Source: Smaragdicoccus niigatensis DSM 44881 = NBRC 103563
Lineage (GTDB): Bacteria; Actinomycetota; Actinomycetes; Mycobacteriales; Mycobacteriaceae
Direction of reading: 5' to 3'
NCBI RefSeq assembly: GCF_000380645.1
Contig: NZ_AQXZ01000011.1
Location: 1 to 64,000, forward strand
DNA: 64,000 bases
The position numbers and the translations under genes are program-made. Shown one piece after another: positions 17,046 through 29,114 of the stretch (position 1 is the first letter of the stretch; every line of letters begins with the position of its first letter). The notes under the pieces are model-generated. The model was not told the origin of the DNA, did not search any database, and was given only the letters and a program-made list of their open reading frames with translations.

Positions 17046-17111
17046 GTATTGTTCCAGACCTTCCGCGAGTCGTCTCATCTCCCCTCCCGACAGTCAGGGT
17101 TTGATCGACTG

Positions 17112-18359
17112 GTGAGCGAGAGACTCGGGCGGCAGTTCGGCTGGCTGTGGTCCGCATATGCGATCAGCACCGCGGGCACCTGGCTGGCGTTCGACGCGTT
17201 CTCGATGCTCGCGATTCTCGTGCTGCACGTCGATGCCGCCCGGGTATCGCTTCTCGCCGCAGTCGGATTGGCGGTCGGTGCGCTGGTCGCGATTCCGCTG
17301 GGTCCGTGGGTCGAATTCCGGAGCAAGAGACCCGTGATGGTCTCGATGGATCTGGTGCGGTTCCTCGCCCTGATCTCCGTGCCCGTCGCGTACTTCCTCG
17401 ACGCCCTCAGGTACTGGCAGCTCGCGGTCGTGGCCATCGTCGTCGCAGCCGCCGATGTCACGTTCACGGCAGCGAGTGGCGCCTATCTCAAGTCCCTGAT
17501 CCCGCGGCCACTGCTGCTGACCGCAAACGCGCGATTCGAGTCCACGACCTGGACCGCAACGATCCTCGGACCACCCCTTGGCGGTGCGGCGATCGCCGTT
17601 TTCGGTCCGATTTCGACCGTGGTTCTGAATGCGGTGAGTTTCGTTCTGTCGGCGATCGGGATTCGGTGCATCGGCGGGGTCGAGAATCCGCCTTCGCGTG
17701 TCGCGGGTTACCGCGTCGCGGAACTTCGGGCCGGCTGGGACGTCATCACCGGGGACCCGATTCTGCGCCGGCTGTTCGCCAATACCGTGCTCGTCAACGC
17801 GTTGATCCTGGCGCCCTTGCCACTGCTCGCGGTGCTGATGATGGGGAGCCTCGGCTTCGCGCCCTGGCAATACGCACTGTCGTTCGCAGTGCCGTGTGTC
17901 GGTGGCATTCTCGGCGCGCGAATGGCCCGGCCGCTGGTGGCGCGGTTTGGTCAGTCTTCGGTTCTGCGGACCGCCGGCATTGCGCGGTCCTGCTGGCCGA
18001 TCGGGCTGGCGTTTGTGATGTCCGGCAGCGGGGGGATGGCTCTGGTCATCGCAGTGCAGTTCGGGCTCGTTCTCTGCTGTGGAATTTTCAACCCGGTCTA
18101 CGCGACCTACCGGCTGGACCGACTACCCGGCACTTACGCCGCGCGTGCGCTATCGGCGTGGTCGATCAGCACCAAGACGACCACCGCATTGATGACGGCG
18201 GCCTGGGGGCTGGCCGCGTCGATCACCGGGCCGCGGATTTCGATTGCTCTGGCGGGGGCTTTGTTGCTTGTCACTCCCCTCCTGCTGCCGCGTCGGTTCC
18301 CGGTTTCTGCAAGCGCGCGTCCGGAAGCTGCCGGCAAGCTCAGGGAGCTTGTCGACTAG
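17112..18359 (+). CDS. MFS transporter (exporter-type, MFS_3-like)
   Basis: A 415-residue, 12-helix MFS protein. It starts LGRQFGWLWSAYAISTAGTWLAFDAFSMLAI, the usual first helix of the enterobactin/macrolide-exporter group, and has FRSKRPVMVSMDLVRF as motif A and ESTTWTATILGPPLGGAAI in helix 5. GTG 17112 is chosen because the hydrophobic core begins directly after it; ribosome-binding site is weak. It is divergent from the DHA2/MerR operon and could be controlled from the same palindrome. The 3' end overlaps the convergent DUF222/HNH gene by 20 bases. Confidence 0.83.
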   Translation: MSERLGRQFGWLWSAYAISTAGTWLAFDAFSMLAILVLHVDAARVSLLAAVGLAVGALVAIPLGPWVEFRSKRPVMVSMDLVRFLALISVPVAYFLDALRYWQLAVVAIVVAAADVTFTAASGAYLKSLIPRPLLLTANARFESTTWTATILGPPLGGAAIAVFGPISTVVLNAVSFVLSAIGIRCIGGVENPPSRVAGYRVAELRAGWDVITGDPILRRLFANTVLVNALILAPLPLLAVLMMGSLGFAPWQYALSFAVPCVGGILGARMARPLVARFGQSSVLRTAGIARSCWPIGLAFVMSGSGGMALVIAVQFGLVLCCGIFNPVYATYRLDRLPGTYAARALSAWSISTKTTTALMTAAWGLAASITGPRISIALAGALLLVTPLLLPRRFPVSASARPEAAGKLRELVD

Positions 18360-19743
18360 TTCCGACCCGGCGTTCGGGGTGGTGGAAGTGGTTGACCCGG
18401 GGTTTGCGTTCCGGGTCAATGATTTTGGGTGGTATCCACACCGTCCATCCGAGGTGGTTTTTCGTGGTTTTCCACTGATGGAGACCAGGACCGGCGAGTG
18501 GATGGTGGATATCGCAGGCTGGCCCGAGTTTGTCGATGTTCGTCGGGCAGCCCTCGACCCAGTCCCGGTCCGCGTGGTGTGCCTGCGTGTAATAGGCGCC
18601 GCGGTCGCAGCCGGGGAAGCTGCAGCCGCGTTCGGTCGCCGCGAGCATCAACCGCTGCCCGGGCGAGGCGATCCGCCGGGCCCGGCCGTGATAGAGCTCA
18701 ACCGGTTTGGCGTCGCCGAAAAGGGTGGCGAGGAACAGTTCCGCATGTCCGGCCATGCGCAGGACGTCACTGATCGGGATATCGAGGCTGCCGCCGGTGC
18801 GTCCGGTCTGTGGGGCACCCAACGCGGGGTCCAGGGCGGTGATGTCGGCGGTGATGATGACCGTGACCGGCATACCGCGGTGCTGGCCGAGGTCTCCGGA
18901 CATGAGGATCGCGCGCAGCATTGCCACGAGTGCGTCGTGGCAGCGTTGACCATAGGTCCGGGTGTCGGCCTTGATGTCGGCTTCGGTGGGGTCGTGGTCG
19001 ATCGTGGGTTCGGCATCGGCGGGGTTGCACATGCCACGCCGTGCGAACTTCGCCAGGTACGACTCCAGATAGGCGGCAGCTTCCGGGGTGAGGCAGAACG
19101 TGCCGGACACCATCTTGTCGCTGCCCTGCTTGTGCAGCGTGAAATGCCGCTTGCGGGCCCGGTCCAGGTCATCGTCGAGGGTGCCGTCCGGGTCCAATAC
19201 ATGGCGAAGCCGGTCCGCGAGCTTGGCGAGTTCGTCGGGGCGGAACTGGGTGGCCCAGTCCGCGAGTTGTTGTTCGGCGAACACGCGTGCGTCGGGTTCG
19301 ACCGCCCGGGGCAGGTTCTTGAAGAACCGGCGGATCACCGTCAGGTGCTCACGCCCAACAGTGCCGCTGTTCACCACTTCGGCAACGTATTCGAGGTTCG
19401 GTGCGACGACGTCGCCGGAGACCATGATCCGCGGGGTCAGGTCGGCGGCGATCCGCAGCCGTGCGCGGACGTCCTTCTTGTCCAGTCGTGCACCGTCGGC
19501 GACCGCGTCCACGGTCCGCAAGATGCCGAGTGAGTCATCCGTCCGAGTCTCCAGCTCCGCCAACACCCGGTAGCCGAGGGCATCGAGTTGCCGCTTGAGC
19601 GACTCGATCTCGACGAACAATGCCGCCTGCTCGGCGCGTGTTCCGTTCGCCTCCAGCGGCACGGCAGCGCGCATCGCGGCGAGAGCCGTAGTGGCCTCAC
19701 CTGCGGAAACGAGCTGGTCAACAAGCACTATTCGAATATACAT
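18340..19743 (-). CDS. DUF222/HNH endonuclease, 13E12-repeat family
   Basis: A 467-residue 13E12-type protein. The long helical DUF222 part (residues about 30-330) is followed by an HNH nuclease domain: CSFPGCDRGAYYTQAHHADRDW, then NIDKLGPACDIHHPL, with the catalytic His-His pair and zinc cysteines in place. Members occur in many copies in mycobacteria and relatives; their job is unclear and some copies are DNA-damage inducible. Here an SOS-box-like palindrome overlaps the start codon, so induction by LexA cleavage is likely. Because the box covers the ATG at 19743, translation may start a little later (GTG at codon 6-7). Confidence 0.88.
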   Translation of the reverse strand: MYIRIVLVDQLVSAGEATTALAAMRAAVPLEANGTRAEQAALFVEIESLKRQLDALGYRVLAELETRTDDSLGILRTVDAVADGARLDKKDVRARLRIAADLTPRIMVSGDVVAPNLEYVAEVVNSGTVGREHLTVIRRFFKNLPRAVEPDARVFAEQQLADWATQFRPDELAKLADRLRHVLDPDGTLDDDLDRARKRHFTLHKQGSDKMVSGTFCLTPEAAAYLESYLAKFARRGMCNPADAEPTIDHDPTEADIKADTRTYGQRCHDALVAMLRAILMSGDLGQHRGMPVTVIITADITALDPALGAPQTGRTGGSLDIPISDVLRMAGHAELFLATLFGDAKPVELYHGRARRIASPGQRLMLAATERGCSFPGCDRGAYYTQAHHADRDWVEGCPTNIDKLGPACDIHHPLAGPGLHQWKTTKNHLGWTVWIPPKIIDPERKPRVNHFHHPERRVGTSRQAP

Positions 19744-19747
19744 TCGA
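19732..19747. promoter_or_regulatory. SOS-box-like LexA site
   Basis: TCGAAT-ATAC-ATTCGA, a perfect 6-4-6 inverted repeat. It differs from the actinobacterial LexA consensus TCGAAC-N4-GTTCGA by one symmetric base per half. It spans the start codon of the DUF222/HNH gene, a family with known LexA control in M. tuberculosis. Binding is inferred. Confidence 0.55.
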
Positions 19748-19804
19748 CCTCTGACAAGTTGGATTCAGTGGCGCACCGCGACCCCGTCCGGCACACTGAC
19801 CGGC

Positions 19805-20239
19805 GTGGGCCAGCCGACTCCCCCAGTGCCGCAATCGCGCATCGACCACCTCGTCGACGCGATCGAAGGCGACCGCAAACTGCGTCGCACCGAATACAGC
19901 GGAACTCTGTGGCTCGGGGGGCCGCCGCCGTCGGGCCCGATCCGGATGACCTACCCGGCCTCTCCGGACCGGCCAGAGATCGCGAGCTTCATCGTTCCCG
20001 ATTCGCTGCCGTACCTCACCGATCGTGCCGTGGTCTCGGCGCGGGTATGGCTCATCGGAAGTGCCGGCGAGCGCAACACGTACGTGCTCCGACACGCGGC
20101 AATGATCGTCGAGGATCCGCAGGGACGACCAGTTCACTGGCTGCAACTGACGGTTCACGTTGCGGGAACCGTTCCGGCGGGCGTCGGTTATCAAATAGTC
20201 GTGCTCGCCGAAACCGACGCGGTCCCGCCACCCGGTTAG
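19805..20239 (+). CDS. Conserved-looking hypothetical protein
   Basis: A 144-residue soluble protein I do not recognise. It begins near VGQPTPPVPQSRIDHLVDAIEGDRKLRRTEYSGTLW and continues with alternating hydrophobic strands (IRMTYPAS, SFIVPDSLPYL, ARVWLIGS, AAMIVED, HWLQLTVHVAGTVPAGVGYQIVVLAET), suggesting a beta-rich domain. No catalytic motif, signal or membrane segment is seen. GTG 19805 is the likely start, without a clear ribosome-binding site. The stop overlaps that of the chromate transporter gene by four bases. Codon pattern is like its neighbours, so I judge it real. Confidence 0.6.
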   Translation: MGQPTPPVPQSRIDHLVDAIEGDRKLRRTEYSGTLWLGGPPPSGPIRMTYPASPDRPEIASFIVPDSLPYLTDRAVVSARVWLIGSAGERNTYVLRHAAMIVEDPQGRPVHWLQLTVHVAGTVPAGVGYQIVVLAETDAVPPPG

Positions 20240-21411
20240 AGCACGAAGTAGCCGAGTACTCCCGCGGCGATCACGACAGCCCAGGCCGGCGCTTTCCAAG
20301 CGGCGAGCGCCACGAACGCGGCCGCAGCAATGATCATCGCCATCGCGTCCGGAATGCCCTCAGTGAAGACTGGCGTATACAGCGCCGCAGCAAGCAGACC
20401 GACAACACCGGCGTTGACTCCCATCAGGGCGCGCTGCACCTTCGGCGCGTGCCGGAGCTTCTCCCAGAAGGGCAGCGCCCCGACGATGAGCAGCGCCGAC
20501 GGCAAGAAAATCGCCAAGAGTGCGATCACTGCACCCGTGATCCCCAACCCGGTCTCGGCACCGAGGTACGCGGCGAACGTAAATAGAGGCCCCGGAACAG
20601 CCTGCGCCGCACCGTAACCCGCGAGGAACAGGTCGTGGCTGACGAGCTCGGACGTCTGACTCTGCAGCAGCGGCAGCACGACGTGCCCGCCACCAAAGAC
20701 CAGCGAACCCGCGCGATAGAAGATGTCCGCCAGATCAACGCCGAGATTCTTCGTCGCCGACGCCAACAGCGGCAGACCGATCAGCAGTCCGGCGAAAATC
20801 AGCAGTGCCAGAACCGCAACCCAACGCGGAACCCGCACGTTGAACCGATCCCACATCAGCATCGGCGGCGGAGACGCCTTCAACCAGAACAATCCGACGA
20901 GCGCGGCCACCACGATGACCGCGACCTGGCCGGCAACCCACGGGATCAGCAAAGCCAGGATCATCGCGCCCACCGCGATCGTCGCGCGCTCCCGATCCGG
21001 GGCAAGGGACCGAGCCATCGCCAGCACCGCATTCGCAACCACGGCGACCGCGGCTGCCTTCAGGCCGAGCACCCAGCCCGCCTGGGGGTCGACCGCGAAA
21101 TACTCAAGGCCGTATGCGAAGCCGACCATGAGCACAGCCGAAGGCATCGTGAATGCGAACCACGCGGCGAACATCCCCGCGTAACCGGCCCGCTGCAGGC
21201 CCAGCGCCATCCCGACCTGGCTCGAAGCCGGCCCGGGCAGTAGCTGACACAACGCGACGAGATCGGCGTAGGCGCGATCGGAGAGCCACTTCCGCTTCTC
21301 GACGAACGCGTCGCGGAAGTAGCCGAGATGCGCGATCGGGCCGCCGAAGGAGGTCAGGCCGAGAACGAAAAATGCGCGAAACACTTGCCAGGCGGACCCG
21401 CGCGTCTCCAT
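20236..21411 (-). CDS. chrA: Chromate transporter family protein (ChrA, two-domain)
   Basis: A 391-residue long-chain ChrA with two homologous halves. The N-half carries FVLGLTSFGGPIAHLGYFRDAFVEKRKWL and LCQLLPGPASSQVGMALG; the C-half repeats the pattern with FGGGHVVLPLLQSQ and YGAAQAVPGPLFTFAAYLG. About 11-12 hydrophobic segments. The family exports chromate, driven by the proton gradient, though many members have unproven substrates. It is divergent from the TIR/STAND gene with 64 bases between the start codons. No chromate regulator (ChrB-type) is beside it. Confidence 0.92.
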   Translation of the reverse strand: METRGSAWQVFRAFFVLGLTSFGGPIAHLGYFRDAFVEKRKWLSDRAYADLVALCQLLPGPASSQVGMALGLQRAGYAGMFAAWFAFTMPSAVLMVGFAYGLEYFAVDPQAGWVLGLKAAAVAVVANAVLAMARSLAPDRERATIAVGAMILALLIPWVAGQVAVIVVAALVGLFWLKASPPPMLMWDRFNVRVPRWVAVLALLIFAGLLIGLPLLASATKNLGVDLADIFYRAGSLVFGGGHVVLPLLQSQTSELVSHDLFLAGYGAAQAVPGPLFTFAAYLGAETGLGITGAVIALLAIFLPSALLIVGALPFWEKLRHAPKVQRALMGVNAGVVGLLAAALYTPVFTEGIPDAMAMIIAAAAFVALAAWKAPAWAVVIAAGVLGYFVL

Positions 21412-21475
21412 GGCCCCACTATCGCACGGTATACAAACAGCGATTTTGCATCACCGCCCTCCACCCGGAGAGACG

Positions 21476-24400
21476 ATGGTCAAAGAGGAATTCTCGGCGA
21501 ACATGAAGGTCGCTATGTCGCGCATTTTCCTCAGCCATGCGAGCGCTGATGAACGACAAGCCAAGGCACTAAAGCAGTGGCTCACCGAACAGGACCCGCC
21601 CTTAGCGAACGAAATTTTCCTCGATCTCGATCATCAGACAGGAATCAAAGCTGGGCAGCATTGGAAGGAAGCGCTGCGGAAGGCTGGCACCCGCTGCGAA
21701 GCGGTCATCTGTCTCATCAGCCATTCGTGGTCAGACTCGCTCGAATGCCGAGTCGAGTACCGGACCGCCGAGAACCTGAGCAAGCAGATCTTCTGCGCTC
21801 TGTTGGAGGAATCGGCCCGGAGTTCTACTGCTGTCGATCTCACCCGCGATTGGCAGCACGTCCTCCTCTTCCCGGATTCCGGCACAGTGCCGACCACATC
21901 GATCGACATCGATGATGGTTCGAACCAGATCGTGTTCCCGACCGACGGATTGATCCGGCTTCGGGACGCGATTCGCGGGGCGGGAATCGGGGCCGAATCC
22001 TTTGTCTGGCCGCCACCGCGCGACGAGCACCGAAGTCCATACCGCGGCTGGGAACCACTGGAAGAAGTGGACGCCGCTGTCTTCTTCGGTCGGGATGAGG
22101 AGATCAGCAAGGGGCTGGACGCCCTTAGGGACATGCGAATTCAGGGCCTCGCGACCCTGTTCGTCGTGCTTGGCCCGTCGGGTACGGGTAAGTCATCCTT
22201 CCTCCGTGCCGGACTATTACCGCGGCTCCGTCGCGACGATCGCCACTACTTCATCCTCGATCCGATGCGACCGCGCCGAAATGCGTTGACGGGTGAGGAC
22301 GGTTTCGCCAAGTCACTCGCCGCGACCCGGGTCCGCTTTGAACTCCCAGAAGGTCCGCTCGGTGACATCAAACGAGCCTGCACCGCCGGCGACTGGCATC
22401 GAATCGCGCAGTGGATCGAGGAAGTCCAGCACGCTGCAGCGCAACGCTGTCTAGCTGACAGTGACGGAGCCAGCGATTCCCCACCGGTCGCTCTCCTCCC
22501 GCTTGACCAGGCCGAAGAACTGTTCAATTCCGATGCGGGGCCGGAGGCCGGTCGGTTCCTGGACATGATCGCGCACCTCGCAAGCCATCCGACGCTCGGA
22601 CTCATCGTGTGCGCGACGATTCGGACCGACCGCTACACAGCCCTGCAGACGGCACCGCAACTCGCCGGCGTTTCGAGCCAGCTGTTCGATGAGCTTCGGC
22701 CGATGTCGGAATCCCATTTCAGCGAGGTGATCACCAAGCCGGCGAAGCGATCGACCGAGGGTGGTCGGCAACTGACTATCGACCCTGCGTTGGTGAACAA
22801 CCTCGCGGAGGAAGCCAGCAGTGGTGCCGACACTTTGCCCCTGCTCGCGCTCGCGATGGCGCGTCTCTACGAGGATTACGCAAGCACCGGAACGATCACC
22901 GTCGATCACTACGCCAACGTGGGACGAATGGCGAAGATCGTCCAAGCCGCGGTCGACGAGGTGCTGTCGGGAGATCCAGCCGAGCGGGAAGAACAACTGA
23001 GGGTTCTCCGATCCGCGTTCATTCCTTGGCTCGCAGGGGTCGATTCCGAAAGCGAGCGCCCGTATCGCCGGACCGCTAAGACGAGTGAGCTACCTACCGC
23101 CAGTAGGCCACTCATCGACGCGTTGGTGTCCAAACGACTGCTTGTAAAGGACGAGCTCGGCGGTGACACGATCGTGGAAGTCGGACTGGAATCGCTACTC
23201 CATCATTGGGACGACCTGCGCCGCTGGCTCGACGAGGAGAACCAGAGACTTAAGGAATCGGATGCTCTGGTGCGCACCGCCCACGGCTGGCACACCCATC
23301 GGGAAAACGAGTCGTGGCTGCTCAGTGGTTCTCGGCTTGTCGAAGCCGAGCAGTTGCTCGAAGACCCCACTTTCCACGACAGCCTGAGTGAGATCGAGCC
23401 CTTTGTTGAGGCGTCGCGTGCGCGGGAGAATCAGCGGCTTGAAGCCGAGCGCCTTGCTCTCGAAGAGAGAGTCGAGGTCGCGGAACGCCTGGCAAAGACC
23501 GAGGTAGAGGCACGAAAGGAAGCCGAGGCTCATTCTCGGACGCTGCGCAAGAGATCTCGGATCCTCGCGCTGGTCCTGACCGTCGCGATTGTGTTGGGCC
23601 TGATGGCCCTCAGTTATTACCGTAGTGCGGACAGGCAGGCAACACTCGCCACCGCCGCGGTGGTGGTCGACCGTGCCCAGACCGAACAGATCGTCGGCAG
23701 GCAGTCAACTCTGCAATACCTCGCCGCCTCGAAGCTGCGCGGTGACGAAGCCGACGAGACAAGACTTAACCTGGCCGGCGTCGACGCATCCCTCGGGTCC
23801 GCCCAGAAGATAGTCGACATTCCCGGAACATCCGTAAAAACCGCCTTCACTGATAACGGCCCCGTTGCTGTGTCGCTAACCCCAGCCGGAATTCGGCGAT
23901 GGAGCCTGTCAACCGGTGCACCGATCGGCGATCCGATTCCTACCACGCCCCCCGAGAATGTCGCTCTCAGTCCGAACGGAGAACTTATTGCAGCCCGATT
24001 TTTGACCACGATCGACATCATCGACTTTGCAAGCGGGCGTCGTCTCCGCACGTTGGAAAGCCGTGACGGATTCAACGGCGCCGTGGCTTTCAGTCCGGAC
24101 GCACAAACGATCGTCGCCGCACTGAACGGCCAACTCACCGAAGCGTGGCGAACACGGTCCGGAGATCGACTCTGGATGCGCGGGGGCCACATCAGCGACG
24201 TCTTCACCATCGCTTTCAGCGCTACAGGCGACAAAATAGCGACGACCGGTTACGACGACCGAATCGTGATGTGGGACACCGCAACCGGGCACCAGGATTA
24301 CAGCTTCCCAACCAGCCACCAAGACCTTATACGCGGGCTTGCGTTCTCACCCAGAGGCGACATGATCGCGAGCGGAGCCAACGACTACAAGATCAAACTG

Positions 24401-25684
24401 TGGCGACTCGAACCCCGCGGCCAGGCCAGATTCATTTCTGAACTCGACGGCAATACTGGCACCGTGCTCGCACTAGCCTTCACGCACGACGGATCCACGA
24501 TCGTCAGCGGCGCCTCCGACCAAACCATTCGACTGTGGGATGCCACCACCGGAGCGCAAACCGGGCAGCCCCTCATCGCCCATTCGATGCCGGTGGTGGA
24601 CCTGCGGTTCAGCTCAAGCGGGCAAGACATGGAGAGCATGAGCACGGATGGCACCGTGCGGCTCTGGAATACCAACCAGCTCATTCCTGATACGGGCCAC
24701 GAATCGGCGGTCTACGCCATCGCATTCGAGCAGGACGGCTCCCTCATTACAGCGGGACAGAACGGAACCGTGCGACGGCGCTTCCCGCACGATATCGGCA
24801 TTATCCCCACACCAACGAAGCAGTTTCTGCCGAGCCAGTCCGCCACGATCAGCAGTAAGGGAGCGATCATCTCGTTCGGGGATTTGCCGCCTGCGTTGTT
24901 CCCTCCCGGTGAAACCACACCGAAGATTCTTACGCCCGGGGAGGCCGACGTCTCCGCCGCGGTCTTCAGTCCCGATGGGAGCTATCTAGCGACCGGAACA
25001 GTCGACGGCGTCATCTCAGTGTGGAATGTGCCAAGAGGTGACCTCTACAAAACATTCTCGGGGCCAGCGCACAGGGCGCACAAGATCACTGCCCTTGCCT
25101 TCAGTCCAGACGGACACACCGTGGCGTCGGCCGAATTCGGTAACGACGTCTGGTTCTGGAATCTCAAGAACGACACCGACGGCGGCCGCCCCTTAGTAGC
25201 GCAGCGGGACACGATTCGCACGCTGGCTTTCAGCCCAGACTTGAAGACCTTCGCAACCGGCAGTGCTGACAACACAATCGAACTCTGGGACCTGTCGGCG
25301 CATAGCAAAACGCACACTCTGAAGGGTCACACTGGTCAGGTGAACGACGTGCGGTTCAGTCGGGACGGCAAGCTACTCGCATCTTCGAGCATTGATCGAA
25401 CTATCCGCCTCTGGGATGTCATGACCGGACGCGACCTCGGGAAACCACTCGCTGGCAGCACTGACAGTGTTCTCAAAATCGCCTTCAGTCCGGACGGCAA
25501 GCTACTCGCCAGCGCGGGAAGGGATGGAACCGTTCGCCTCTGGCATGTCCCAACCGCGGATCCGCAAACCGCAATCTGCACGAAATTGGCCTACGACATC
25601 AGTCCACAAGAGTGGCAAGACTGGGTGTCCGCAAACATCGACCCGCGTCAGGTCTGCCCAAACCTGCCGCAACCGCCGAGCTGA
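21476..25684 (+). CDS. TIR / nSTAND1 ATPase / transmembrane / WD40-repeat protein
   Basis: A 1402-residue multi-domain sensor-effector. TIR domain at about 14-130: SRIFLSHASADERQ opens it, and SHSWSDSLECRVEY carries the likely NADase glutamate (Glu94, or Glu90). Next SPYRGWEPLEEVDAAVFFGRDEEI leads into a STAND-type ATPase: Walker A GPSGTGKSS at 233-241 and the Walker-B-like LPLDQAEELF at 341-350. A charged coiled coil (about 648-690) precedes one membrane helix (about 695-714). Residues 780-1370 hold about 13-14 WD40 repeats, enough for two seven-blade propellers (repeated AFSPDG...LWD). ATG 21476 has GGAG four bases upstream; Met at 21515 (MSRIFLSHAS) is the usual family start and a good alternative. 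Model: propeller senses a ligand, ATPase oligomerises, TIR depletes NAD. Confidence 0.9.
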   Translation: MVKEEFSANMKVAMSRIFLSHASADERQAKALKQWLTEQDPPLANEIFLDLDHQTGIKAGQHWKEALRKAGTRCEAVICLISHSWSDSLECRVEYRTAENLSKQIFCALLEESARSSTAVDLTRDWQHVLLFPDSGTVPTTSIDIDDGSNQIVFPTDGLIRLRDAIRGAGIGAESFVWPPPRDEHRSPYRGWEPLEEVDAAVFFGRDEEISKGLDALRDMRIQGLATLFVVLGPSGTGKSSFLRAGLLPRLRRDDRHYFILDPMRPRRNALTGEDGFAKSLAATRVRFELPEGPLGDIKRACTAGDWHRIAQWIEEVQHAAAQRCLADSDGASDSPPVALLPLDQAEELFNSDAGPEAGRFLDMIAHLASHPTLGLIVCATIRTDRYTALQTAPQLAGVSSQLFDELRPMSESHFSEVITKPAKRSTEGGRQLTIDPALVNNLAEEASSGADTLPLLALAMARLYEDYASTGTITVDHYANVGRMAKIVQAAVDEVLSGDPAEREEQLRVLRSAFIPWLAGVDSESERPYRRTAKTSELPTASRPLIDALVSKRLLVKDELGGDTIVEVGLESLLHHWDDLRRWLDEENQRLKESDALVRTAHGWHTHRENESWLLSGSRLVEAEQLLEDPTFHDSLSEIEPFVEASRARENQRLEAERLALEERVEVAERLAKTEVEARKEAEAHSRTLRKRSRILALVLTVAIVLGLMALSYYRSADRQATLATAAVVVDRAQTEQIVGRQSTLQYLAASKLRGDEADETRLNLAGVDASLGSAQKIVDIPGTSVKTAFTDNGPVAVSLTPAGIRRWSLSTGAPIGDPIPTTPPENVALSPNGELIAARFLTTIDIIDFASGRRLRTLESRDGFNGAVAFSPDAQTIVAALNGQLTEAWRTRSGDRLWMRGGHISDVFTIAFSATGDKIATTGYDDRIVMWDTATGHQDYSFPTSHQDLIRGLAFSPRGDMIASGANDYKIKLWRLEPRGQARFISELDGNTGTVLALAFTHDGSTIVSGASDQTIRLWDATTGAQTGQPLIAHSMPVVDLRFSSSGQDMESMSTDGTVRLWNTNQLIPDTGHESAVYAIAFEQDGSLITAGQNGTVRRRFPHDIGIIPTPTKQFLPSQSATISSKGAIISFGDLPPALFPPGETTPKILTPGEADVSAAVFSPDGSYLATGTVDGVISVWNVPRGDLYKTFSGPAHRAHKITALAFSPDGHTVASAEFGNDVWFWNLKNDTDGGRPLVAQRDTIRTLAFSPDLKTFATGSADNTIELWDLSAHSKTHTLKGHTGQVNDVRFSRDGKLLASSSIDRTIRLWDVMTGRDLGKPLAGSTDSVLKIAFSPDGKLLASAGRDGTVRLWHVPTADPQTAICTKLAYDISPQEWQDWVSANIDPRQVCPNLPQPPS

Positions 25685-25688
25685 CCTG

Positions 25689-27991
<2,303 letters not shown>

Positions 27992-28165
27992 GAGGCGACC
28001 TCCGGGGTCTTCGAGGGGGTGAAAGGCCGAATTAAGACTACCGACCGTCCTCCATTCGAGCGAATATCGGGCGACAACCGACATCAGACTCGAATTGACA
28101 ACGTGACCAGCGATACGCTGCCCCGCAAAGCTGCGTTGCCGATATGCACGAATCCGGGGGACTAC

Positions 28166-29104
28166 ATGGTTGAATCCACCTCTTCTGAGGCTGGTGAGAC
28201 GCCTGTGGCAGCTCCCATCCGGATGCATCCCGAGTTTGTGTCCGTCGTGATTCCGGCGTACGGCGCACTCCCCCATATCGTCGAGCAGCTCGATGCCCTG
28301 ACGAACCAGACGTACACGGGCACTTGGGAAGTCGTCATCAGTGATAACGGCAACAACGTCACGCTTGCGGAGGTGATCGCCGAGCATCCGATCCACCTCG
28401 TCGCACCAGTACGGGTCATTGATTCGACCGACGTGCGCGGTGTCTCCCACGCCCGCAATGTCGGCATCCAGGCCGCCCGCGGAGATCTCATCGCGTTCCT
28501 CGACCATGACGACCACGCCCATCCCGAGTGGCTGGCGGCGATGGCATCGCGCGCGCCCTATTTCGACGCCATATCGGGCAGTCGGGACATCACCAAACTG
28601 AACTCCAGCGCCGCGCAGGCGTGGCGACCCCTCCAGAGTCCGGAGGACGGGTTCAAGTTCCCGAACTCCTACCGAATGTTCGTCGGCGCAAACGTCGCCA
28701 TCTGGCGAGACGTGCTGGAGTCGGTCGGCGATTGGGACACCGAGTTCATCGGCGGCGCCGACGATCTGGACTACGCATTCCGAATCCAGCAGGCCGGATA
28801 CACGATCGGCCATGCCCATGACGCGCGCGTCGACTACCGGCTCCGGGATGACCTGCGCAGCGCCTGCCGGCAGGTGCACAACTACGCGATCATGGACGCC
28901 CGCCTGCACCAGAAGCATCGCGATCTCGACTGGCACAACAACGACCCGAAGATGTTCGCCCTGAACATGCTCTCGCTCGTGGTCTACAACCCGCTCGTGC
29001 CCAACCGCTGGCGCGCGTACTCGCGAGGGCAATGGGCCATGCGGGCAGCGTTCATGGCCGGCCGCATCCGCGGTTCGATTCGCTATCGAACGCTGACCCT
29101 CTGA
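28166..29104 (+). CDS. Family 2 glycosyltransferase
   Basis: A 312-residue GT2 enzyme: [26 protein letters not shown], then [33 protein letters not shown], where LDHDD is the metal-binding motif, and [32 protein letters not shown] with the catalytic-base acidic residues. ATG 28166 is preceded by GGGGGA. It lies between ask and leuA, where the M. tuberculosis order has no such gene, and its stop faces the stop of the next gene at ten bases. Product is probably a cell-surface glycoconjugate; specificity unknown. Confidence 0.88.
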   Translation: MVESTSSEAGETPVAAPIRMHPEFVSVVIPAYGALPHIVEQLDALTNQTYTGTWEVVISDNGNNVTLAEVIAEHPIHLVAPVRVIDSTDVRGVSHARNVGIQAARGDLIAFLDHDDHAHPEWLAAMASRAPYFDAISGSRDITKLNSSAAQAWRPLQSPEDGFKFPNSYRMFVGANVAIWRDVLESVGDWDTEFIGGADDLDYAFRIQQAGYTIGHAHDARVDYRLRDDLRSACRQVHNYAIMDARLHQKHRDLDWHNNDPKMFALNMLSLVVYNPLVPNRWRAYSRGQWAMRAAFMAGRIRGSIRYRTLTL

Positions 29105-29114
29105 GGCGTAAGCG

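Noticed and set aside
18244-19533. A 429-codon + frame over the DUF222/HNH gene
   Set aside because: No recognisable domain; the opposite strand has a complete DUF222/HNH protein.
21476-25684. Multi-gene defence island around the TIR protein
   Set aside because: Flanking genes are a chromate transporter and the core asd gene; no second defence gene, integrase, tRNA or direct repeats are seen beside it.
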